IMG/VR virus record: IMGVR_UViG_3300045999_012947
Span: 1-21,354 of that record
Length of the DNA: 21,354 nucleotides
Origin: a virus
Reading direction: 5' to 3' (one strand)
Within the stretch, counting starts at the first letter, position 1, and the number at the start of each line of letters is the position of its first letter. Of this stretch, positions 5,416 to 10,710 are shown in pieces. Position numbers and translations under genes: made by a program. The notes under the pieces are model-generated. The model ran no database searches. It was not told the origin of the DNA and saw nothing but the letters and a program-made list of their open reading frames with translations.

Positions 5416-5497
5416 TGCGAGCAGGAGGATTCGAACCTTCGTAGGCTATGCCATCTGATTTACAGTCAGACCTCGTTGACCACTTGAGTATACTCGC
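5416..5497 (-). tRNA. tRNA-Tyr (GUA)
   Basis: Acceptor GCGAGTA / TGCTCGC (one G-U), D arm CTC..GAG, anticodon arm TCTGA-CTGTAAA-TCAGA with anticodon GTA, and a long class-II variable arm (TGGCATAGCCTACG), as bacterial tRNA-Tyr has. T arm GAAGG-TTCGAAT-CCTCC has one A-C mismatch. The discriminator is A (5416) and CCA is not encoded. It lies 143 nt downstream of a good sigma70-type promoter. Confidence 0.9.
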
Positions 5498-5641
5498 TAA
5501 AAACGGGCATTGAATCCTTTTTCCAAGGCCGATCAAGCCTTGGGAAGTATAGTGCTAGCCCTTCGCGTTCTTCTGAGGTATTCGCGCCCCACCTCTGATT
5601 ACTGCGGGGTATCAGTTATCCCTAAGCAGCTTTATAGACGA
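5498..5641 (-). ncRNA. Structured non-coding leader upstream of tRNA-Tyr
   Basis: A stretch of about 144 nt between the sigma70-type promoter and tRNA-Tyr, more GC-rich than the surrounding genes and with no convincing reading frame. It holds a perfect 7-bp hairpin CCAAGGC-TTGATCG-GCCTTGG (5543-5523), GAGGT..ACCTC and CTGC..GCAG pairings, and ends in TTTTT before the tRNA. I could not fit it to a tRNA, tmRNA or 6S fold. It may be a separate stable RNA (T4 makes such RNAs in its tRNA cluster) or a decayed tRNA array. Confidence 0.45.
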
Positions 5642-5647
5642 TGCACT

Positions 5648-5675
5648 AGTATATATCACAACTGTTGTTTGTCAA
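5648..5675 (-). promoter_or_regulatory. Sigma70-like promoter of the RNA unit
   Basis: TTGACA (5675-5670), 16-bp spacer, TATACT (5653-5648). The expected start is near 5641. It reads through the structured leader and tRNA-Tyr, and possibly FkbM and the tmRNA, to the terminator at 4402-4430. Confidence 0.75.
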
Positions 5676-5678
5676 TAG

Positions 5679-5706
5679 TTGACTTCCTATTTTTTGGAGA
5701 TATATT
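5679..5706 (+). promoter_or_regulatory. Sigma70-like promoter, leaderless geometry
   Basis: TTGACT (5679-5684), 16-bp spacer, TATATT (5701-5706), 6 nt, ATG 5713. Its -35 is back to back with that of the leftward promoter (GTCAA-TAG-TTGAC, 5671-5683). A GGAG at 5696-5699 lies 13 nt before the ATG, too far for a good ribosome site. Confidence 0.6.
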
Positions 5707-5712
5707 GTAATC

Positions 5713-5886
5713 ATGTTCAAACACATCAAAAATAATTTCGATCTTCGTGATTACTCTGAACGATTTTTGGCTATTACTTTGTCATTCATGGCTGGATTGA
5801 TGGCCAACATGGGTGAAATTTGGATGGCTGGAATCATCATCTGTGTTGCAATGGTTGATCCTAAATGGTTTAAGGATGTAAAATGA
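5713..5886 (+). CDS. Small membrane protein (57 aa)
   Basis: MFKHIKNNFDLRDYSERF is followed by one or two hydrophobic segments (FLAITLSFMAGLMANM and IWMAGIIICVAMV) and a short polar tail ending in KWFKDVK. It is probably an inner-membrane hairpin with basic ends in the cytoplasm. ATG 5713 is the first start after an in-frame stop. No family is recognised. The stop overlaps the next start (ATGA), so the two genes form an operon. The sigma70-like -10 box ends 6 nt before the ATG. Confidence 0.65.
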   Translation: MFKHIKNNFDLRDYSERFLAITLSFMAGLMANMGEIWMAGIIICVAMVDPKWFKDVK

Positions 5887-6227
5887 AAAATAAAAGAACA
5901 AAAACCGTACCATTCATCTTAAACGACTTTGATTTTGTATCTTACCTTTTAGAGGATGGTGATGAAAAATTCAATAAGTCTTTAGAGGAGATGCCTTTTA
6001 CTTTACTTCTGCAGAATTATGCAGACTATTGTGAAGCAATCGGTACTCTTGTCAAGGAAAGAAAATCAAATAGTAAAGACCCAAGAGTCAGCAAACTTTA
6101 TGAACGCAAGTATCTATTGGCAGAGAGACTTAAGTTGAAGATGTTTGATACTCAAGAAGAAGCAAGTAGAGCAAATTATCATTACGATATGATTGCTGAT
6201 GAATATTGGGAACTAAAGAAAAAATAA
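5883..6227 (+). CDS. Hypothetical phage protein (114 aa)
   Basis: The start overlaps the preceding stop (ATGA). The sequence has a polar N-terminus (MKNKRTKTVPFILNDFDFVSYLLEDGD) followed by long charged helices (LLQNYADYCEAIGTLVKERK, YERKYLLAERLKLKMF, EEASRANYHYDMIADEYWELKKK), consistent with a helical bundle or coiled coil. No catalytic motif or known family is recognised. It is convergent with the late gene ending at 6232, with only 4 nt between, and there is no hairpin terminator. It is probably expressed early with the membrane protein before it. Confidence 0.6.
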   Translation: MKNKRTKTVPFILNDFDFVSYLLEDGDEKFNKSLEEMPFTLLLQNYADYCEAIGTLVKERKSNSKDPRVSKLYERKYLLAERLKLKMFDTQEEASRANYHYDMIADEYWELKKK

Positions 6228-6231
6228 TTTT

Positions 6232-6756
6232 TTAAAAGTTTTCGTAATTAACAATTCCCAAAAATTTATAGTATATTTGTTTTGCAGTAAATGTTTGGCC
6301 TCCAGAAATAACAGTGTGGCCAAATGTCATTCCTGTTATAGCTTCTGCAGTATTTCCAGCAAGATTTGTTAAAAAAGCACTTTTTTGATAATCTACATAA
6401 AAAATTTCATATTTTTCATATGTTGCTCCCGATGGAACTGTAGTATTAGTCAAAAAATATTTTGAATTTTCTGAATATTGCCAAGCAGAAGATATACCAG
6501 TCAACCCAATTATATAATCTGGTGTATATGCAGAAATTATTGCAGCGTCAGCAGTATCTGTAACTGAATTAGACATGTATAATGTGCACATATGTTCATA
6601 ACGTCTTGTACGTGGTCTAACATCACTCGGTGATTTGCAAAATAATTCTCCACCCAAAGCGGGAAGAGACCAGGTATTTCCAGAAATTGCAACTGAAGGT
6701 AAAGATGTATAAATTGTATTTGTTTTTGGTTTTATTGATGCGTTTATTGTTGGCAT
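6232..6756 (-). CDS. Probable virion protein (174 aa)
   Basis: Third gene of the late operon 8646-6232; its ATG comes 1 nt after the upstream stop and has no strong Shine-Dalgarno sequence. The sequence is rich in Ser, Thr, Gly, Ala and aromatic residues, with little charge, for example AISGNTWSLPALGGELFCKS and LAGNTAEAITGMTFGHTVIS, as in beta-sheet virion proteins (tail, fibre or decoration). There is no recognisable enzyme motif and no transmembrane segment. Two cysteines (FCKS, HMCT) are not arranged as a metal site. The function is unknown; a structural role is inferred from composition, the late operon and the neighbours. Confidence 0.6.
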   Translation of the reverse strand: MPTINASIKPKTNTIYTSLPSVAISGNTWSLPALGGELFCKSPSDVRPRTRRYEHMCTLYMSNSVTDTADAAIISAYTPDYIIGLTGISSAWQYSENSKYFLTNTTVPSGATYEKYEIFYVDYQKSAFLTNLAGNTAEAITGMTFGHTVISGGQTFTAKQIYYKFLGIVNYENF

Positions 6757-6757
6757 G

Positions 6758-7936
6758 TTATGTAAAACTTTCTAATCTATTTTTTATATTTTCTAATCCA
6801 GTTTTTATATTATCAAAATGCCATGTTCTTGCTATTTTTTTAGAAGTATTATTAGATAAATAAAATCCTGCCGTTAAACCTATTATATCTATAAAGTATT
6901 TCATAGAAGGATAAAATGTTCCTGCGTGTATTGGGCCACTAGCACTTCCATATATATTTCCATTTATTGTAGATGATCCGGCGAATAAACCGTGACCCAA
7001 CGTATATAATTTATTATTTTTTTTGTATAACATTAATCCAGAAGAATCACCTGGCCAAATATTTGCAGATATTATTTCTACTGAAATACTTTTCAATAAT
7101 GGTAAAAAATCATTTAAATTTGTTGATTTTAAAATTTTAGGTATTGAAAAAGATATGTAATCTACAGGAGCAATCGTATCATTTCCTCCCCAATAAAATA
7201 CATCAGTAACAGGTACTCTATAAGCGTCCGTAGAAGATAATTTATAATCATTAATATTTTTTATTTGTTCTTCTGACAAAACAGAAAGTGGATGAATTAC
7301 ATTTAATTTGCCTGTTCCAAAATTATTTGAAGAAGAATAATTTTTCTTTTTCATTAATGCATGGTCTGAAACTGTAATTCTATAAAATGTTGCACCTTGA
7401 TTTATATCATAAATACCGAACGACAAACCAACATCTGAAGATTCAGTAACATAATCGTACATATGCTCTATACCAGAAATATCATTAAAACCAGTAAAGC
7501 CGGAATTCCAAAATTTAACTGAATTTATTCCAGTTTGCCCACCTTCTCTAAATCCATTAGCAGGTAAAGAGTCTGAATTGCAAAATTGTGGTGGATTTAT
7601 TTTATATGGATCTGTGCAAAAATAATTATTTGGATAATCCCAATGGAAAAAATAGGTAAAATGTGTAGAACAACTTAAAAATTCGTCAGTTATTTTAAAA
7701 TATAAAGGTTCGTTGTTATTAAAATAATTGGGGTATAATGATATGTCTGTTCCGGGTGGTAAAGGATATGCTGGAGAAGGTATATCAAAATCTCTGTACC
7801 TTATGGATATTGCTTTATAACTTTCTCTAGCATCATAAAGTAAACAATTGGGATTTAGTCCAATTGGAAACCCAGTATTGCCTGAAGAATAAAGATAGGG
7901 ATCATGTAAAGTTGGATTATAAGCAGCAAAATACAT
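6758..7936 (-). CDS. Probable trypsin-like virion protein (392 aa)
   Basis: The start is taken at ATG 7936, overlapping the previous stop (TAATG); ATG 7945 is also possible. The N-terminal 190 residues are aromatic- and Asn-rich (SLYPNYFNNNEPLYF). The second half resembles chymotrypsin-fold peptidases. WPGDSSGLMLYKKNNKLYTL (residues 294-313) followed by GHGLFAG matches the serine-nucleophile loop GDSGxP and its following strands (S298). D259 in APVDYISFSI is placed like the catalytic Asp, and H192 (SDHALM) or H215 (VIHPLS) like the His. In trypsins the motif is GDSGG; here it is GDSSG, so activity is uncertain. Phage versions of this fold occur among structural genes. It could be an active peptidase, or a dead fold used as a receptor-binding module. 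Confidence 0.5.
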   Translation of the reverse strand: MYFAAYNPTLHDPYLYSSGNTGFPIGLNPNCLLYDARESYKAISIRYRDFDIPSPAYPLPPGTDISLYPNYFNNNEPLYFKITDEFLSCSTHFTYFFHWDYPNNYFCTDPYKINPPQFCNSDSLPANGFREGGQTGINSVKFWNSGFTGFNDISGIEHMYDYVTESSDVGLSFGIYDINQGATFYRITVSDHALMKKKNYSSSNNFGTGKLNVIHPLSVLSEEQIKNINDYKLSSTDAYRVPVTDVFYWGGNDTIAPVDYISFSIPKILKSTNLNDFLPLLKSISVEIISANIWPGDSSGLMLYKKNNKLYTLGHGLFAGSSTINGNIYGSASGPIHAGTFYPSMKYFIDIIGLTAGFYLSNNTSKKIARTWHFDNIKTGLENIKNRLESFT

Positions 7937-8646
7937 TAGTACCATTCACCCCCATTAATCAAATCTACAGTTCCAAGAGCTGTTGGTATTTCTTGGCCTG
8001 TAAGAAAAGAAACATTTTCATTTATATCTTGTATTAATTCATATAATTCTAACATAGTTGCTTCTCTTGGGAAATCTGTGTTTGTATCTACAGACCCCGA
8101 AATATAAAGTTCAACATCCTTTCCCTTTCTTTCTACTTGAACACCGGGACCACGTATAATTAAATTCCCAGCTGAACGAATAACTTTTATTTTATTTCCA
8201 CTCTCATCTTCAGAAATAATACCAATTCCACCTCCGCCACCTATACCACCCTCTAAATTTTTAGTTCTTACTGCTTCTAATGTTTTCTGTACTGTAATTG
8301 CATTTTCATCTGCAAACAGATCTGTGAGTTTATTTAAATCAATTTGAATTTTGTTATCTTTTACTACTAATGGTTCTTTAACTTCAATTTGAGAAGATTG
8401 CAATTGTTCATTTAAAGGAATTTGAACTTTTAATTTTGATTGCGTTTTTGGTTTTGTGTGTACACTTTTGTTTATAACTTCAACCAAAGCTTCTTTAGTA
8501 GCTTCAGTCAAATTCAAAGTTTTTGTTTTATTTTCTTCCTGTAATTTAGCAAAAACCTCGGCTTCGGCTTTATGTTTTTCAATAATTTGTTCTTTTGTAG
8601 ATTTTCTTATAAAATTTTGAATAAAATTCAAATTTGGGTGATTCAT
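7936..8646 (-). CDS. Probable virion protein with Gly-rich hinge (236 aa)
   Basis: First gene of a late operon. ATG 8646 (MNHPNLNFIQNFI) is preferred over the upstream in-frame start, because the late promoter ends 5 nt before it. Residues 15-60 form a charged helix leading to NLTEATKEAL, a possible prohead-protease site. A Lys/Gln-rich region with strands (LKVQIPLNEQLQSSQIEVKE) follows, then the hinge LEGGIGGGGGIGIISEDESG and strands NLIIRGPGVQVERKGKDVEL, reminiscent of the repeated beta hairpins of phage fibre and baseplate proteins. The C-terminus is FLTGQEIPTALGTVDLINGG. It was not matched to a named T4 gene. A fibre or tail-appendage role is likely. Confidence 0.6.
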   Translation of the reverse strand: MNHPNLNFIQNFIRKSTKEQIIEKHKAEAEVFAKLQEENKTKTLNLTEATKEALVEVINKSVHTKPKTQSKLKVQIPLNEQLQSSQIEVKEPLVVKDNKIQIDLNKLTDLFADENAITVQKTLEAVRTKNLEGGIGGGGGIGIISEDESGNKIKVIRSAGNLIIRGPGVQVERKGKDVELYISGSVDTNTDFPREATMLELYELIQDINENVSFLTGQEIPTALGTVDLINGGEWY

Positions 8647-8651
8647 AAAGA

Positions 8652-8658
8652 TATTTAT
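8652..8658 (-). promoter_or_regulatory. T4-like late promoter
   Basis: ATAAATA, 5 nt (TCTTT) before ATG 8646. It is identical over 16 nt, through the start codon, to the site at 4384-4390. Confidence 0.75.
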
Positions 8659-8663
8659 CTCAC

Positions 8664-8691
8664 TTGACAACACAAACTATTAACATATAAT
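8664..8691 (+). promoter_or_regulatory. Consensus sigma70 promoter, leaderless geometry
   Basis: TTGACA (8664-8669), 16 bp, TATAAT (8686-8691), 6 nt (AATATT), ATG 8698. Both hexamers match the consensus exactly. There is no room for a Shine-Dalgarno sequence between the expected start of transcription and the ATG. It is divergent from the late promoter at 8652-8658. Confidence 0.85.
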
Positions 8692-8697
8692 AATATT

Positions 8698-8871
8698 ATG
8701 ACAAATAAAGAACTTGAAGAAAAAATATATGAATTTGGACAAGTGCTCTACAAATTGGGTAGAATGGAAACAGATGGCAAAGACAGCACAAAAGATTATA
8801 ATAAAATGACAAAACTTCGTGAGGATTTAACTAAAGAATTTGATAAACATTTTAAAGCAATAAAAAATTAA
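8698..8871 (+). CDS. Small charged helical protein (57 aa)
   Basis: It begins MTNKELEEKIYEFGQVLYKL and continues GRMETDGKDSTKDYNKMTKL to a C-terminal REDLTKEFDKHFKAIKN. The heptad-like charged pattern suggests two helices or a coiled coil. No known family is recognised. Support for the gene comes from the perfect promoter 6 nt upstream and clean codon use to the stop. The stop codon overlaps that of the convergent gene 8868-9068 by 2 nt. It is likely expressed early in infection. Confidence 0.65.
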   Translation: MTNKELEEKIYEFGQVLYKLGRMETDGKDSTKDYNKMTKLREDLTKEFDKHFKAIKN

Positions 8872-9068
8872 AAAAGATCACCAAAAGTTGCTTTTATTAC
8901 AGCTTCTGGATTCATAACTTTTGATCTTTTTAATTGTTCCATTATTCTTTTTCTGGCTTCCAGCTTCCAAGAAGCCAATCCATCAACAGATGCGTTACTG
9001 TTTCCTGCAATTTGGTCTTCTTTATTATACAAATTTCCTTCTTTTAGATTTGACTTATTTTTATTCAT
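8868..9068 (-). CDS. Hypothetical small protein (66 aa)
   Basis: MNKNKSNLKEGNLYNKEDQI is followed by a helical, basic C-terminal part (SWKLEARKRIMEQLKRSKVM, then NPEAVIKATFGDLF). No family is recognised. No convincing Shine-Dalgarno sequence, sigma70-like box or TAAATA motif lies before ATG 9068. The rightward tRNA-Gly promoter lies across its 5' end. Its 3' end meets the convergent 57-aa gene, sharing stop-codon bases. The basic helix (EARKRIMEQLKRSK) might bind nucleic acid. Expression and function are unknown. Confidence 0.5.
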   Translation of the reverse strand: MNKNKSNLKEGNLYNKEDQIAGNSNASVDGLASWKLEARKRIMEQLKRSKVMNPEAVIKATFGDLF

Positions 9069-9077
9069 GGCTATAAT
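9050..9077 (+). promoter_or_regulatory. Sigma70 promoter for tRNA-Gly
   Basis: TTGACT (9050-9055), 16 bp, TATAAT (9072-9077), then 9 nt to the first base of tRNA-Gly. The expected start leaves a leader of only about 2-3 nt before the tRNA. Confidence 0.8.
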
Positions 9078-9086
9078 AGTTATATC

Positions 9087-9158
9087 GCGGCTGTAGTATA
9101 ATGGCCATTACTCTAGCCTTCCAAGCTTGATATGAGAGTTCGATTCTCTCCAGCCGCA
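9087..9158 (+). tRNA. tRNA-Gly (UCC)
   Basis: Acceptor GCGGCTG / CAGCCGC (7 perfect pairs), D arm GTATAATGGCCATTAC, anticodon loop CTTCCAA (anticodon TCC) on a stem with one T-T mismatch (CTAGC/GCTTG), T arm GAGAG-TTCGATT-CTCTC, discriminator A9158, no encoded CCA. A protein gene begins 3 nt later. Confidence 0.93.
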
Positions 9159-9161
9159 TTT

Positions 9162-9452
9162 ATGCCAAAACCTCGTAAAACTTCTACTCAACCAAAAAGA
9201 AAAATTAAAAAATTTGTAGAAAAACCAAAACCAATTTATCCAGAATTTATTCAGTCCTTTATTAATAAAGTTCAAGAAAATTCAAAATTTTTGGTAAAAG
9301 TTGATCAATATGCTGAAGGTAATTCATACCATGTGGCTGTAAATATAAAAAATGGTACGAGGCAAAGAACTATTTGGATGGTTGGTTTTGCTACAAGTAA
9401 TATTGAACTGAATGTTTTTTGGGATTCGGAAGCGTATAAAATACATAAATGA
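9162..9452 (+). CDS. Basic small protein following tRNA-Gly (96 aa)
   Basis: ATG 9162 is used, since the in-frame ATG at 9132 lies in the tRNA. The N-terminus is very basic and disordered (MPKPRKTSTQPKRKIKKFVE, then KPKPIYPEF). It is followed by a compact alpha/beta part with strands FLVKVDQYAEGNSYHVAVNI and RTIWMVGFATSNIELNVFW. Only 3 nt (TTT) separate it from the tRNA, without a ribosome binding site, so it is probably translated from the RNA left after tRNA 3' processing. No family is recognised; a nucleic-acid or ribosome-binding role would fit its charge but is not shown. Confidence 0.65.
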   Translation: MPKPRKTSTQPKRKIKKFVEKPKPIYPEFIQSFINKVQENSKFLVKVDQYAEGNSYHVAVNIKNGTRQRTIWMVGFATSNIELNVFWDSEAYKIHK

Positions 9453-9455
9453 AAA

Positions 9456-9470
9456 CCCTAAATATTAGGG
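9456..9470 (+). promoter_or_regulatory. T4-like late promoter inside a palindrome
   Basis: CTAAATA (9458-9464), 7 nt before ATG 9472, lies within CCCTAA-ATA-TTAGGG, a perfect 6-bp inverted repeat. Confidence 0.6.
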
Positions 9471-9471
9471 A

Positions 9472-9927
9472 ATGTTAATAGACTATAATTATAAAACCTA
9501 TCTTTCTGGTATAACTTTTAGTGGAATCACATATAGTTTTACTCCACCATTTAAAAATAATAAAGGTTTTATATATTCTCCGGCTTTAATTGAAAATTAT
9601 ACAGACGCTGATGTAAATGTTGGAATTGCATTTTTACAAAAAATTGTTTTTGTTGATCCCGACGAAAATGAAGTAGAATTTGATGTAGATAATGGTGCAG
9701 TTGGTGGCTATTATAATTCGGGTTCTGTAATAGATTATTACGCTCAATTTATGCCAATTACAACACCTTTGCGAATTAATAATTTAAGAATTGGTTTATT
9801 CAATACAGATTCACCTATTTCAATTTTTATGCCAATAAGATACAAACGAATGATATTTTCATTGGGTTCTAATCAAGTGGAACCAGTTACATGGCTAGAT
9901 ACTATAAAATTATTTACTTTATACTAA
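9472..9927 (+). CDS. Probable virion protein (151 aa)
   Basis: First of three late genes on the plus strand. The sequence is beta-rich and weakly charged: TYLSGITFSGITYSFTPPFK, YTDADVNVGIAFLQKIVFVD, MPITTPLRINNLRIGLFNTD, ending WLDTIKLFTLY. The pattern is that of a single-domain beta-sandwich decoration, head-completion or baseplate protein. There is no catalytic motif. The start is ATG 9472, immediately after the palindromic late promoter; AGGG is too close to the ATG to act as ribosome site. The two genes after it share the -LF C-terminal style, so the three may be related or assemble together. Confidence 0.6.
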   Translation: MLIDYNYKTYLSGITFSGITYSFTPPFKNNKGFIYSPALIENYTDADVNVGIAFLQKIVFVDPDENEVEFDVDNGAVGGYYNSGSVIDYYAQFMPITTPLRINNLRIGLFNTDSPISIFMPIRYKRMIFSLGSNQVEPVTWLDTIKLFTLY

Positions 9928-9928
9928 A

Positions 9929-10237
9929 ATGAGACTATACAATAATTTAAAAAAATACAACGGAACAGTCACCAAAAAAAACAAAGGTGTTTTAGTTGTT
10001 TATGAGGGAAATACTACCGTTGCTATTCCTTTTCGAGTCGCTTCTGTATCTGTAATAAACGTCGATAATACTACATCATCAGTATCTCTTTATGCGGAAC
10101 CAGCAACGGATGCAAATGGTGATCCTCATGAGATAGGAGCTACTAGCACCACCTACTTATTTTTTCCTTTTTCGGTAGCAGATATTACATCGTATGCTGA
10201 TGCAAATAATAGAATTTCGATATACGAACTCTTCTAA
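9929..10237 (+). CDS. Probable virion protein, paralogue of next gene (102 aa)
   Basis: Starts 1 nt after the previous stop, without a Shine-Dalgarno sequence. It begins MRLYNNLKKYNGTVTKKNKG and ends NNRISIYELF. The body is beta-rich (VLVVYEGNTTVAIPFRVASV, SSVSLYAEPATDANGD). Start and end correspond to those of the next gene (MRTFNNVK ... NVTVYELF), so the two are likely tandem duplicates of a small single-domain structural protein, for example a head-decoration or tail-tip subunit. No database family is recognised by eye. Confidence 0.6.
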   Translation: MRLYNNLKKYNGTVTKKNKGVLVVYEGNTTVAIPFRVASVSVINVDNTTSSVSLYAEPATDANGDPHEIGATSTTYLFFPFSVADITSYADANNRISIYELF

Positions 10238-10240
10238 ATA
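10234..10240 (+). promoter_or_regulatory. T4-like late promoter
   Basis: CTAAATA, 5 nt (ATAGT) before ATG 10246. It overlaps the stop codon (TAA 10235-10237) of the preceding gene. Confidence 0.65.
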
Positions 10241-10245
10241 ATAGT

Positions 10246-10500
10246 ATGAGAACTTTTAACAACGTAAAATTATTTGGTACTGGTATTACAGGTGCAACTG
10301 GTGCAAAACACAATAATTCTGTTTTAATTCGTAATGGATCTACAACAGCGACAATAACTTTACAGTGTATGAATACTGACAATGGTATCGAATATGTCGG
10401 ACCAATTTCTTTAGCAACAAATACTGTAGTGGTGTGGCCAACTTATGTTTATGGTTTTACTGCCAGCAGCGCAAACGTTACAGTCTACGAATTATTTTAA
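10246..10500 (+). CDS. Probable virion protein, paralogue of previous gene (84 aa)
   Basis: It begins MRTFNNVKLFGTGITGATGA and ends SSANVTVYELF. The central strands SVLIRNGSTTATITLQCMNT and ATNTVVVWPTYVYGF alternate hydrophobic and polar residues as in a beta-sandwich. It is shorter than its paralogue by about 18 residues in the middle. The gene has its own late promoter with 5-nt spacing to the ATG, so it can be expressed apart from the copy upstream. The function is unknown. Confidence 0.6.
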   Translation: MRTFNNVKLFGTGITGATGAKHNNSVLIRNGSTTATITLQCMNTDNGIEYVGPISLATNTVVVWPTYVYGFTASSANVTVYELF

Positions 10501-10503
10501 ATT

Positions 10504-10710
10504 ATGAAAAAAAAATTACGTTGTCTGGTAACAAACAACGAAATTAAACATGGTGAATGGTATTGGTATTCTTGGGAAATGGAAGCACCAATATCTGCCA
10601 GTGGTATGGCAGATATTGAGATGCGTCGTCACGAACCCGATGATGAATTTGCAAAAATTTTATGGGAAGAATGGATCTGGTCTAAAGAAATAGGCCAGCC
10701 CGATCTTTAA
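10504..10710 (+). CDS. Hypothetical protein (68 aa)
   Basis: It begins MKKKLRCLVTNNEIKHGEWY, followed by the aromatic run WYWYSWEMEAP and an acidic tail (HEPDDEFAKILWEEWIWSKE). The density of Trp and Tyr is unusual, and a single Cys is present. No family is recognised. There is no clear Shine-Dalgarno sequence or promoter; ATG 10504 comes 3 nt after the upstream stop, so coupling is likely. A 12-bp perfect inverted repeat lies inside the coding region (10589-10618). The stop overlaps the stop of the convergent gene by 2 nt. Confidence 0.55.
   Translation: MKKKLRCLVTNNEIKHGEWYWYSWEMEAPISASGMADIEMRRHEPDDEFAKILWEEWIWSKEIGQPDL
10589..10618. repeat. 12-bp perfect inverted repeat within a gene
   Basis: CAATATCTGCCA (10589-10600), loop GTGGTA, TGGCAGATATTG (10607-10618). 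It is stable as RNA or as a DNA operator-type dyad. No U-run follows. Confidence 0.85.

Noticed and set aside
5510-5710. Plus-strand open frame of 66 codons
   Set aside because: It lies antisense to the structured leader and tRNA-Tyr start, has no ribosome site and no recognisable protein features.
9132-9161. Upstream ATG start for the 96-aa gene
   Set aside because: It lies inside tRNA-Gly.
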